Part shown: positions 7,843-15,596 of the stretch, piece by piece
Layout: each line of letters opens with the position of its first letter
How positions within the stretch are numbered: position 1 is the stretch's first letter
DNA from: an uncultured bacterium
Lineage (GTDB): Bacteria > Cyanobacteriota > Vampirovibrionia > Gastranaerophilales > Gastranaerophilaceae
NCBI GenBank assembly: GCA_902765215.1
Contig: CACWZA010000017.1
Coordinates: forward strand, 1-45,885
DNA: 45,885 nt
Reading direction: 5' to 3'
Notes under the pieces: generated by a model
Told to the model about the DNA's origin: nothing
The model's database searches: none
Seen by the model: only the letters and a program-made list of their open reading frames with translations
Translations under genes and position numbers: made by a program

Positions 7843-8670
7843 TTATTTTTTTCTGCGTCTTACAATTAACTTGTTAGATGCTTTGTTTTTCTTACGTGTC
7901 TTGTAACCAAGAGCCGGTTTGCCCCAAGGTGTCTTAGGGTGTCCGCCAGGACCTGTCTTACCTTCACCACCACCGTGAGGGTGATCGCAAGGGTTCATTG
8001 TTACACCACGTACTGTAGGTCTGATACCCATGTATCTTTTTCTACCTGCTTTACCAATCTTCAAGTTCTTGAACTCTGAATTGCCCAAAGCACCGATAGT
8101 TGCCATACATTCTTTTCTTACCATTCTCATTTCGCCTGAAGGTAATTTGATAGTTACATAGTTACCTTCTTTTGCCATAACCTGAGCTGAGTTACCTGCA
8201 GAACGTACCATTTTACCGCCTCTGCCTGCTTCCAACTCAACGTTGTGAACAATTGTACCTAACGGAATGATATCCAACGGCATTGCGTTACCTGTCTGTA
8301 CAGGTGCTTCCAAACCGCTGACAATTACATCACCTACATTCAAACCTTCAGGAGTTAAGATATATCTCTTTTCACCATCTGCGTAGAATACTAATGAAAT
8401 TCTTACATTTCTGTTTGGATCGTATTCGATTGTCTTAACTGTTGCAGGTACACCGAATTTTTCTCTCTTGAAGTCGATAATACGGTAAGCTTTTTTAACT
8501 CCGCCACCTTTATGACGACAAGTGATTCTACCTGTGTTGTTTCTACCTGCTGTTTTCTTTATAGGTTTTAATAATGATTTTTCTGGAGTTGATGTAGTGA
8601 TTTCCTGATAATCACTCACTACCATGCCTCTTTGTCCCGGAGACGTCGGATTAATTTTTCTGGTTGCCAT
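7843..8670 (-). CDS. rplB: 50S ribosomal protein L2
   Basis: L2 is needed for subunit joining and peptidyl transferase activity. The protein is 275 aa. It shows the N-terminal RNA-binding half ([19 protein letters not shown]), the OB-fold segment [19 protein letters not shown], and the highly conserved C-terminal loop [18 protein letters not shown], whose histidine is the one linked to catalysis in E. coli L2. GGAGAAAATAAAA precedes the ATG. It lies between L23 and S19 as expected. Confidence 0.98.
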   Translation of the reverse strand: MATRKINPTSPGQRGMVVSDYQEITTSTPEKSLLKPIKKTAGRNNTGRITCRHKGGGVKKAYRIIDFKREKFGVPATVKTIEYDPNRNVRISLVFYADGEKRYILTPEGLNVGDVIVSGLEAPVQTGNAMPLDIIPLGTIVHNVELEAGRGGKMVRSAGNSAQVMAKEGNYVTIKLPSGEMRMVRKECMATIGALGNSEFKNLKIGKAGRKRYMGIRPTVRGVTMNPCDHPHGGGEGKTGPGGHPKTPWGKPALGYKTRKKNKASNKLIVRRRKK

Positions 8671-8692
8671 TTTTATTTTCTCCTATTTATAT

Positions 8693-8705
8693 CGGGCATT
8701 GCCCG
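8693..8705. repeat. Intercistronic hairpin, rplW-rplB spacer
   Basis: CGGGCA faces TGCCCG (8693-8705), a compact stem with minimal loop. Confidence 0.45.
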
Positions 8706-8716
8706 TTTGGCTTTAA

Positions 8717-9013
8717 TTAAGCACCAACTAATTCTTCGATTGGATCACCTTCAATAGTAACGATTGCTTTTCTTGAAGAATCTGTTCTACCAAATTTGTA
8801 ACCCATTCTCTTTGAATGAGATGGCATATATACTGTTCTTACTTTTTTAACTTTTCTACCCGGGAATGCTAATTCAACGGCTTGTTTGATTTCAACCTTT
8901 GTAGCATCTTCTTTTACTTCGAAAGTATATTGTCCCAATGTAGTTGCTATCATAGATTTTTCTGTAATGATAGGCTTTTTGATAATATCGTATAATCTTT
9001 CCTTGTTACTCAT
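8717..9013 (-). CDS. rplW: 50S ribosomal protein L23
   Basis: L23 sits at the tunnel exit and is the docking site for trigger factor and SRP. The 98 aa include the family motifs IIKKPIITEKSM near the N-terminus, YTFEVKEDATKVEIKQAVE, and KVRTVYMPSHSKRMGYKFGR. The start codon overlaps the L4 stop (TAATG), implying coupling. In the ribosome L23 contacts L29, which here is fused to L16 further down the same operon. Confidence 0.97.
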   Translation of the reverse strand: MSNKERLYDIIKKPIITEKSMIATTLGQYTFEVKEDATKVEIKQAVELAFPGRKVKKVRTVYMPSHSKRMGYKFGRTDSSRKAIVTIEGDPIEELVGA

Positions 9014-9639
9014 TATTGTAATCCCTCCGTGATTGCGTTTACTGCAGCCTCTGTCATTACAACATAATCAGCCTCAAGTAAATCTTTTACGTTCAAGTTT
9101 GTAGGAAGAATCATCTTCAATGTAGGGATGTTTCTGCCTGCTAATGATAAGTATTTGTTTTCATCAGCTTTTGTATCTGCAACAACTAAAACTTTACCTG
9201 ATACGTTCAATGATTTTAATGCTGCTGCAACTAATTTAGTCTTAGGTGCATCAATTGCAGAAAAATCTTTAACGATAACGAGTTGTGCTTCTCTAGCAGA
9301 AAGTGCAGATTTAAGAGCCAATTTTCTAGCCTTTTGAGGCATAGCCAAATCGTAGTTTCTTGGTTTTGGTCCAAAGATAACACCACCACCAGCGAACAAT
9401 GGAGATCTTGTAGACCCTGCTCTTGCTCTACCGGTACCTTTTTGTTTCCATGGTTTTCTTCCGCCGCCTGAAACTTCTGCTCTTGTTTTAGCACAAGCGT
9501 TACCTGAACGTGCGTTGTTTAATTGTCTTCTTAATGCAAGGTGCATAACATGCATATTTGGTTCAATACCAAAGACTTTCTTGTCTAAAGTAATTTCACC
9601 TAATGCTTCACCTGTTGTACTTAATATTTTCTTTGCCAT
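9013..9639 (-). CDS. rplD: 50S ribosomal protein L4
   Basis: L4 extends a loop into the exit tunnel, and in enterobacteria it also represses the S10 operon. The 208-aa protein carries the conserved loop region KTRAEVSGGGRKPWKQKGTG, followed by RARAGSTRSPLFAGGGVIFGP, with the usual globular halves on both sides (LALRRQLNNAR; LVIVKDF). It lies between L3 and L23. The L4-L23 junction overlaps by one base. Whether L4 regulates this operon cannot be told from the sequence. Confidence 0.97.
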   Translation of the reverse strand: MAKKILSTTGEALGEITLDKKVFGIEPNMHVMHLALRRQLNNARSGNACAKTRAEVSGGGRKPWKQKGTGRARAGSTRSPLFAGGGVIFGPKPRNYDLAMPQKARKLALKSALSAREAQLVIVKDFSAIDAPKTKLVAAALKSLNVSGKVLVVADTKADENKYLSLAGRNIPTLKMILPTNLNVKDLLEADYVVMTEAAVNAITEGLQ

Positions 9640-9665
9640 TTTTCTTTTTCCTTTTGCTTTCCGTC

Positions 9666-9686
9666 AACCCCTTTCCCTTTCGGGTT
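9666..9686. repeat. Intercistronic hairpin, rplC-rplD spacer
   Basis: AACCC (9666-9670) faces GGGTT (9682-9686), with an alternative CCC-TTTC-GGG at 9675-9684. The spacer holds no gene. Confidence 0.4.
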
Positions 9687-9727
9687 TTATTTGGCTGAAG
9701 CGGGTTAATTTGTTTTACTGTCCTGGA

Positions 9728-10366
9728 TTAACCATTCCATTTAGTTCTTGAAGGAGTGATTGTAACTAATCTGCCTTCGCATCCCGGAACGGAACCCTTA
9801 ATCAATACTAAATTGTTTTCGCTGTCAACTTTAACTAATTTCAACTTAGTAATGGTAACTCTTTCATTACCCATGTTACCTGCCATTCTTTTACCCTTGA
9901 TAACACGAGAAGGAGTTGTACCTGCACCGATTGAACCGGGTTCTCTGTGGTTCTTAGAACCGTGGCCCATAGGTCCTCTTCCAAAGTTATGTCTTTTAAC
10001 TGTACCTTGGAAACCTTTACCTATTGAGTGTCCGACAACATCAACTTTTTGGATACCGTCTAAAACTGATAATTCAATTTGTTGACCAACAGTATATGCT
10101 GATGCATCATCAACTCTGAACTCTTGTAAGTGTCTGTAATTTTCAAGGTTATTTTTCTTGAAGTGACCGATTTGAGCCTTAGTTAAGTGTTTTTCTTTTG
10201 CAGCGATTGTACCAACCTGAATTGCGTTGTAACCGTCTGTTTCAACTGTCTTAACCTGAGTAACTACAATCGGATCAACCTTGATTACAGTAACCGGAAC
10301 TGCCAAACCATGTTCGTCAAAGATTTGTGTCATTCCTAATTTTTTCCCTATTACACCTAGTGTCAT
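9728..10366 (-). CDS. rplC: 50S ribosomal protein L3
   Basis: L3 is an assembly initiator whose loop reaches the peptidyl transferase centre. The 212-aa protein starts MTLGVIGKKLGMTQIFDE, a family hallmark. It contains the loop GKGFQGTVKRHNFGRGPMGHGSKNHREPGSIG and the RVIKGKRMAGNMG segment. AAAGGTAGAAAATT precedes the ATG. It is separated from S10 by 329 nt of palindromic non-coding sequence, which is unusual because this spacer is normally short. Confidence 0.98.
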   Translation of the reverse strand: MTLGVIGKKLGMTQIFDEHGLAVPVTVIKVDPIVVTQVKTVETDGYNAIQVGTIAAKEKHLTKAQIGHFKKNNLENYRHLQEFRVDDASAYTVGQQIELSVLDGIQKVDVVGHSIGKGFQGTVKRHNFGRGPMGHGSKNHREPGSIGAGTTPSRVIKGKRMAGNMGNERVTITKLKLVKVDSENNLVLIKGSVPGCEGRLVTITPSRTKWNG

Positions 10367-10695
10367 AATTTTCTACCTTTCTGGAGTGTACGAATCTTTT
10401 AATCCTGTCTTGGATTATTGCTCCACACCTTCGTCAGTTCACTCCGTTTTGCTTTAGCAAAACTGCCGTTCACTACTTCGGTGCTACTTCGAGTTAGGCT
10501 CACTTCGTTCGCCGTCACTCTACGCAAAATCCGCTACCCCTGCTTGCGAGCGCTACTAATACCTTTTGAGGATTACTCCTCACGCCTTTCAAAAGACGTT
10601 GTAGTTCACATTATCTGCGTAATGCTGTAAGTTTTCAAAAAACTGATTTTTAATGTTCGGCTTGTGATTAAATTTAATCGGCTAATGTTTTGAAA
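10367..10695. repeat. 329-nt palindromic spacer between rpsJ and rplC
   Basis: I find no gene here on either strand; a 70-codon open frame on the plus strand lacks any support. The sequence holds TTTTGCT-TT-AGCAAAA (10447-10462), a two-tier hairpin with CTTTTGA (10563-10569) facing TCAAAAG (10589-10595) around GAGGA-TTAC-TCCTC (10568-10581), and repeated ACTTCG/GTTCG motifs between them. It reads like an inserted repeat element. It could also act as an RNA processing or attenuation region separating S10 from the rest of the operon. Confidence 0.5.
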
Positions 10696-11016
10696 TTATA
10701 ATTTAACTTCGATATCTACACCTGCCGGTAAGTCTAATCTGCTGAGTTCTTCAGTAGTTTGTTGTGTAGGTTCGTAAATGTCGATAATTCTCTTGTGAGT
10801 TCTTAATTCAAAGTGTTCACGAGATTTCTTATCAACGTGTGGTGAACGAAGTACACAATAAATACGTCTTTTTGTAGGCAAAGGAATAGGGCCTGCTACT
10901 TTTGCGTCTGTTCTTTTAGCTGTTTCAACAATCTTTTCAGCAGATAAATCTACCAATTTGTGTTCATAAGCTTTTAAACAAACTCTGATTCTTTGTCTTT
11001 TTGCTGTAGTTGCCAT
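10696..11016 (-). CDS. rpsJ: 30S ribosomal protein S10
   Basis: S10 is a head protein of the small subunit and, as NusE, part of transcription antitermination complexes. The 106-aa protein has the family core [26 protein letters not shown], then [29 protein letters not shown] and a C-terminal [24 protein letters not shown] precedes the ATG. It is the first gene of the operon, about 100 nt downstream of a recognisable promoter. A large spacer separates it from L3. Confidence 0.98.
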   Translation of the reverse strand: MATTAKRQRIRVCLKAYEHKLVDLSAEKIVETAKRTDAKVAGPIPLPTKRRIYCVLRSPHVDKKSREHFELRTHKRIIDIYEPTQQTTEELSRLDLPAGVDIEVKL

Positions 11017-11118
11017 TTCTTTTTCCTTTACTGTTTTGTACTAACGACGGCCTAAACCGCCCACTACAAGTGATTTTTCGCTATATTTTTATATTTCGGT
11101 CATCACTATAGCAGAATA

Positions 11119-11147
11119 ATCGTATAATAAACATATTTTACAGTCAA
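11119..11147 (-). promoter_or_regulatory. Promoter of the S10 ribosomal protein operon
   Basis: On the minus strand TTGACT (11142-11147) and TACGAT (11119-11124) are 17 nt apart. The predicted leader to the S10 start is about 95 nt and contains a short CGG/CCG stem. Confidence 0.55.
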
Positions 11148-11199
11148 CGGGGGAAGGGTAAATATATTTTGATTTGCTTTACAAAAGTTTACTTGTTAC

Positions 11200-11238
11200 A
11201 AAAAACGGGTATTCATCCGAAAATAAACACCCGATTTT
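11200..11238 (-). terminator. Terminator of RTX-like gene B
   Basis: In minus orientation CGGGTGTTTAT faces ATGAATACCCG (11-bp stem with two wobble pairs), followed by a T-run. It lies 24 nt after the stop at 11262. Confidence 0.75.
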
Positions 11239-11261
11239 TGTTCAATTTTTTTATTTTATGT

Positions 11262-14234
11262 CTATGCTTTGCCCATATAAACATTTATAAGAGCTGCAGC
11301 ATCCTCGCCGTGTTCACCGCCAAACACCTCCATAGCTGAAGTATAGTCATTTTCGTGAAGCCAGGCTGCTACATTTGCTGCGACAGTATCAAAATCAATT
11401 GATAATGTCGTATCGCCTGCTTTGATTGTTTCTATGCAGCCCTTACCCATAGAAATATGACCTTCGCTGTATTCTCCGAGATAATCGTTAATCACAACAC
11501 CGCCGTTTATAACCCCTTCTTCGCTAAGGCCATCGTCTGAAAACAGTCTGAGTATTGTTCCGACCCCGGTTATTGCACCGTCATTATCTACACTCAAGCC
11601 AAAGAAATAATTACAGCTATCGGCATCTGATATAATCAATTTGTCGTTACCTGCCTTATCGGTCAGAGTTAAAATATCGTTTGTAAAATTCTTAAGCTTG
11701 TAGGTATCATTACCGCTGATATCTTCAACTCTGTCCAACCCGACAGCATTAAGATTATAGGTATCATTTTTATTGGCACCTAAAATGTAATCACTATATT
11801 TAGTGTCATTATACGTTGCCTTTTTGCCCTTTGTTCCTTCCTGATAAATTATTGTAGCAGCAAGTCTGTCTGTTAATGCTTCGTCATCAAGAGTGATATT
11901 TTCACTGACAAAAGAATCCTCTTTAAAGTAATCTTTGATTATATAAGTACCATAGGTGGCATATTCTATACCCTGTTCGCCTTCTTTATAATCATAATAT
12001 CCTTCAACAACAAGGTCATTATTGTTTTTACCGCACAAATAGCCTGCATCAGGTTGGGTTACATCAACCCCAAGCTGCATTTCTACGGTAGAATTTTTTG
12101 AATCCGCTGTCGTAAACTTAACTGTCTTAACCCCAAAACCATACTCATAATCAGCCGTTTCACTCTCTTTTTTAACCAGATATTTTGTACCGCTTCCGTT
12201 TATAACAATCGTGTCGTTAGTAATTATAATATTCTCTTCATCTTCCGTACCTTTGTCGCAGGTCAGGTGAATAACGTCATCACCATTCCCCGTTGTAATT
12301 GTCGATTTACCTTTTATGGTAATGTCATCAGAGAGCATTGTCCCTGCCACATTACCTTTACCTGAAACATTAATTATTGCATTGTCCTTAATGCTGAGTC
12401 CGTTAACCTTAAAATCGTAATCAGCAGTCTTTTTAAAATAGTTTGAAACCGTGATTTTATCCTTGACATCATCTTCACCTGTATGAGTAAGAATAAGGTT
12501 ATTGCCTGATTTATCAAAAACAATATCGGTTAAATCACCTTCAGTCGGATCAAATTCAGTACCGTCAAAAGTTCCGAAAGCGATTTTGTCGTTTGCTGAT
12601 ATGTTATAGATAGTATCACCTTTTCTGCCTGATGCATCACCTACAGCAAACTGGAAAGTTTTAGAGCCGTTTCCGCCCGAATACAATTTATCATCACCCT
12701 TTCCGCCGTATATCATATCGTCGCCGCCTACTGCTTTGTAGGTATCTGCGAAATCAGAGCCGATAAAGGTTTCGTCAAACAGAGTGCCTGTTTTCTTTGT
12801 AGCTTTTGTATAACCCGAATATGTTGTTATTCCTTCTTCTTTCAAAATTTCATTAATTGTTTTTGACTCACCACCCTTATTCATATAAAGGTTACCGTAA
12901 GTATCCGCAACTTTTAAACAGTTTTTCAGGGTTACCGTACCGACAGACTCTGGTTGAGAATCAATACCATCCGGTGTTCGTGTTGCCCTAATGATTACAT
13001 CATTGCTTTTTATCTCATACGAATACGCAACCGAAGCATCCTCTGCAAAATTCAGAGTTAAAATTTCACCTGCGCTAAATTTGACGGTATCTTTTCCGAA
13101 ATCTTTCAACGGGCCTTCATCTTCTGCAGGGAAGTTTATTTTATCGTCACCCGTTCCCAAAGAAAAAGTTTCATTAGCAGCGGTTGAATCTGCATATTCA
13201 TCATAAAAAGTACCCGTAAACTTATTTTTAACCGCAGTAACTTCATAAACAGTTCCCGTTCCCTGACCGTTACCTCTTACCGCCAGATACCGGGCTGTTA
13301 TATCTTCGTTCCCTTTCTTAATTGTAATACCCTCAATATCACTTCCGTTTGCTTTATTCAGGTTCGTGAAGGTAACTTTCCCGAGCTCTACAGCAGGTTC
13401 ATCCTCAAACACCTTTGAAACTGTCGCAATAATATCATTACCGCTTCTTGCAAAAGCAACAGTTTCTTCCGTGTCAAAATTAATAACGAGTTCTTCCCCC
13501 TCATTAACGACAACCGTATCAGAACCAAAAACTGTCTTTATCCCTTCGTTATCATAAGCTGCCTCAAAAGTGATTGAATCCTTGTTTATGCCAAGGTTAA
13601 AGATTTCATTCTGCTCGGTGCTTTTTGCAGTTTCCTGATATACACTACCCGTAAATTTATTTTTTGAGTGTTCTGCATCTACAGGAATATTAAATATACT
13701 TACATAATCAAACTCTCTTGTTTTCATGTTAACAGGACACCCTGCAGGGTCGCCCTTTTTAAATGTAAATGTTCCCAAAACCAAAGATTTATCCAAAGTT
13801 GTGGCAGGATCTTTGCTTGCAGGTTCAACATCCTGAGTGACCGCTACATTACCGTTTGAATCAAGCCCCTCGTATACAGTTACTACTTTGCCAGTTCCCG
13901 GTTTCTTTGAAACTAAATTATCAACACGGTCAAATACCCATTTACCTTCTTCGCTATCCCAATGATAATAACTGATAGATTCATCATAGCCCCTTGGGTC
14001 TTTATCTTTTGAAATAAAGGTATCAACCCTTCTCCACGACTGAACATCTCTGCAACCGTACAAAGTGACAACGAAATTACCGCTTTTTTCAGCGACTCCC
14101 ACTTGTCCGTCAACAAGCTCACCATATACAATAAATGAGCGAATATACTCTTTTGAGAGATCAACCGTTCTGTTGTGAAACTTCGTATTACCGGTAACTA
14201 TAACTTCTATATCTTCAGGATTTGCAACAACCAT
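11262..14234 (-). CDS. RTX/haemolysin-type calcium-binding repeat protein, copy B (990 aa)
   Basis: This is a paralogue of the protein at 386-3292. The clearest RTX nonapeptide block is at residues 490-523 (GSDFADTY, GGDDMIYGGKGDDKLYSGG). A module appears twice, near residues 192-215 (NKFTGSVY, then NEIFNLG) and 337-360 (NKFTGTFY, then NETFSLG), and once in the paralogue. There is no signal peptide. The last 40 residues (VAANVAAWLHENDY, ALINVYMG) resemble the paralogue's C-terminus, consistent with an uncleaved C-terminal type I secretion signal; this is inferred. AAAGAGG precedes the ATG, with its own promoter and terminator. The function beyond calcium binding and probable export is unknown. 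Confidence 0.72.
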   Translation of the reverse strand: MVVANPEDIEVIVTGNTKFHNRTVDLSKEYIRSFIVYGELVDGQVGVAEKSGNFVVTLYGCRDVQSWRRVDTFISKDKDPRGYDESISYYHWDSEEGKWVFDRVDNLVSKKPGTGKVVTVYEGLDSNGNVAVTQDVEPASKDPATTLDKSLVLGTFTFKKGDPAGCPVNMKTREFDYVSIFNIPVDAEHSKNKFTGSVYQETAKSTEQNEIFNLGINKDSITFEAAYDNEGIKTVFGSDTVVVNEGEELVINFDTEETVAFARSGNDIIATVSKVFEDEPAVELGKVTFTNLNKANGSDIEGITIKKGNEDITARYLAVRGNGQGTGTVYEVTAVKNKFTGTFYDEYADSTAANETFSLGTGDDKINFPAEDEGPLKDFGKDTVKFSAGEILTLNFAEDASVAYSYEIKSNDVIIRATRTPDGIDSQPESVGTVTLKNCLKVADTYGNLYMNKGGESKTINEILKEEGITTYSGYTKATKKTGTLFDETFIGSDFADTYKAVGGDDMIYGGKGDDKLYSGGNGSKTFQFAVGDASGRKGDTIYNISANDKIAFGTFDGTEFDPTEGDLTDIVFDKSGNNLILTHTGEDDVKDKITVSNYFKKTADYDFKVNGLSIKDNAIINVSGKGNVAGTMLSDDITIKGKSTITTGNGDDVIHLTCDKGTEDEENIIITNDTIVINGSGTKYLVKKESETADYEYGFGVKTVKFTTADSKNSTVEMQLGVDVTQPDAGYLCGKNNNDLVVEGYYDYKEGEQGIEYATYGTYIIKDYFKEDSFVSENITLDDEALTDRLAATIIYQEGTKGKKATYNDTKYSDYILGANKNDTYNLNAVGLDRVEDISGNDTYKLKNFTNDILTLTDKAGNDKLIISDADSCNYFFGLSVDNDGAITGVGTILRLFSDDGLSEEGVINGGVVINDYLGEYSEGHISMGKGCIETIKAGDTTLSIDFDTVAANVAAWLHENDYTSAMEVFGGEHGEDAAALINVYMGKA

Positions 14235-14275
14235 TATTTAAACCTCTTTCTTTTAATAACAAACACTTACTTATC

Positions 14276-14304
14276 AGATTACACGCAAATGCTGAATATT
14301 GCAA
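14276..14304 (-). promoter_or_regulatory. Promoter of RTX-like gene B
   Basis: On the minus strand TTGCAA (14299-14304) and TAATCT (14276-14281) are 17 nt apart, about 45 nt before the ATG at 14234. Confidence 0.5.
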
Positions 14305-14443
14305 GAATTTTTAAAGGATACAAAGCAAAAATCCTACATAAAACCCACAAAAAACATCATTAGAAATTCACATATATTTACAATATTTAGCAAGAATATC
14401 AATTTATATTCTTCACGCGTATTATAAATACGAAAGGTGGTCT

Positions 14444-15064
14444 ATGAAAGTTTGCATTCTTCCGATAACGGATATAGTAATTCAATCTCCGAAGAAATTT
14501 GAACAAACGATACAGGGGTTTCAGGAAGTATCGCCGTTTGCACGATATACTCTAAGCGATGCCGTTATCTCAAACAAAAATAAATATACTCTGTACGCAA
14601 ACAGCTGTACCGTCTTAGGAATGAGCAACGGGAAAAACACCTATTTAGGGCACTTCGCTCCTGAACTGAAAATGTCTGATTTTAAAGACAGACTTGATAA
14701 TATAGTAAAAAAATTTAAAGACCAAACAGGGCAATTAACCGCAATCATCACGGGCGCCTTCGACCACAGTTTGATAACCCCGCGTCCAAAAGATGCGGTT
14801 GAGAGCTTTACCCAAATGGCAGAAGTCGGCGAGGTTCTGGATAAGAATAACGCTGTTCTCTCTATGATAGGCGGAAAAAAACTGCCTCTGTTTATGGATA
14901 ATCTCGCTGTAACAAGTCACGAATTTATCCTTTCACATACCCCGAAAAAGGCAGGCGCAGAACCAATGAGAACCTTCAACAATACAAATCTGGAAGAATT
15001 TTTAAGCGAAAAGTATTCTGTATCTGAGATTAATCCGCAACATACAATAAATTACAGGGGATAA
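14444..15064 (+). CDS. Hypothetical protein, possibly CheD-like (206 aa)
   Basis: I do not recognise this family with certainty. A segment at residues 50-73 (LYANSC, then YLGHFAPE) places Cys55 and His70 about 15 residues apart, and ITGAFDHS follows at about 102-109. This is reminiscent of the CheD/CNF deamidase fold, where a Cys-His pair with similar spacing is followed by an FGGA-type strand. The overall similarity is weak. No signal peptide or membrane segment is seen. AAAGGTGG lies before the ATG. It is transcribed alone, divergent from RTX gene B, and ends at a shared bidirectional terminator. No chemotaxis genes are nearby. Confidence 0.6.
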   Translation: MKVCILPITDIVIQSPKKFEQTIQGFQEVSPFARYTLSDAVISNKNKYTLYANSCTVLGMSNGKNTYLGHFAPELKMSDFKDRLDNIVKKFKDQTGQLTAIITGAFDHSLITPRPKDAVESFTQMAEVGEVLDKNNAVLSMIGGKKLPLFMDNLAVTSHEFILSHTPKKAGAEPMRTFNNTNLEEFLSEKYSVSEINPQHTINYRG

Positions 15065-15074
15065 TTAAAACAAC

Positions 15075-15106
15075 AAAAAACTCCGCCAATAATGGCAGAG
15101 TTTTTT
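15075..15106. terminator. Bidirectional terminator between convergent genes
   Basis: CTCcGCCA-ATAA-TGGCaGAG is flanked by six A and six T, between the plus-strand gene ending at 15064 and the minus-strand gene ending at 15124. Confidence 0.85.
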
Positions 15107-15123
15107 AATACACATTTATTCTT

Positions 15124-15510
15124 CTAAGCCGTTTTCTTAGCTTCGGCTATTTTTGCAGTACTGTTTTTTACTTTATCAATAACAAAACCGATACCTGCAC
15201 CGATTAAAGTTGCCGCAAACAAACCTGATGCTATTACGGCAGGAGCTTTTAACACAGTTTTAGCACCTGCTATAACTTTTGATACCGTTACTTTTGACAT
15301 ATCTATTCCCAAACTTGCATACTGTTGAGAATATGATTTAATAAATGCTCTTTTTGCAGCGGTTGTTGCCCCGCCCTTCAATGATAAGGTTGACATTGCA
15401 ACTGTTGAATATAAGCCTGCGCCAGCTGCCGCACCACCGATAAAACCTGCTAAAGCGCCCTTCTTGGTTGCACTGTAGTTTGGTCTTGAACTCACCTTTG
15501 TTACTTCCAT
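15124..15510 (-). CDS. Hypothetical glycine-rich membrane protein (128 aa)
   Basis: The family is not recognised. Two glycine/alanine-rich hydrophobic stretches are visible: residues about 19-42 (GALAGFIGGAAAGAGLYSTV) and about 92-113 (IASGLFAATLIGAGIGFVI). They look like glycine-zipper membrane helices joined by a basic loop, with a charged lysine-rich tail. It sits 86 nt downstream of trmFO and may be co-transcribed with it. It shares the style of the other small membrane-associated hypothetical proteins in this window. Confidence 0.6.
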   Translation of the reverse strand: MEVTKVSSRPNYSATKKGALAGFIGGAAAGAGLYSTVAMSTLSLKGGATTAAKRAFIKSYSQQYASLGIDMSKVTVSKVIAGAKTVLKAPAVIASGLFAATLIGAGIGFVIDKVKNSTAKIAEAKKTA

Positions 15511-15596
15511 TATTATCCCTCTATTTAGTATCGATACAGCTATATAAAATCTGTAAAAAAAAAATTTTGCTATTTACTTAATAATTATTTAAAAAA

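Noticed and set aside
9231-9494. 87-codon frame inside L4 on the same strand
   Set aside because: It is an alternative frame of the intact L4 gene, which has full family similarity in its own frame.
10418-10630. 70-codon plus-strand open frame between S10 and L3
   Set aside because: It is antisense to the operon, lies over hairpins, has no ribosome binding site and no recognisable domain.
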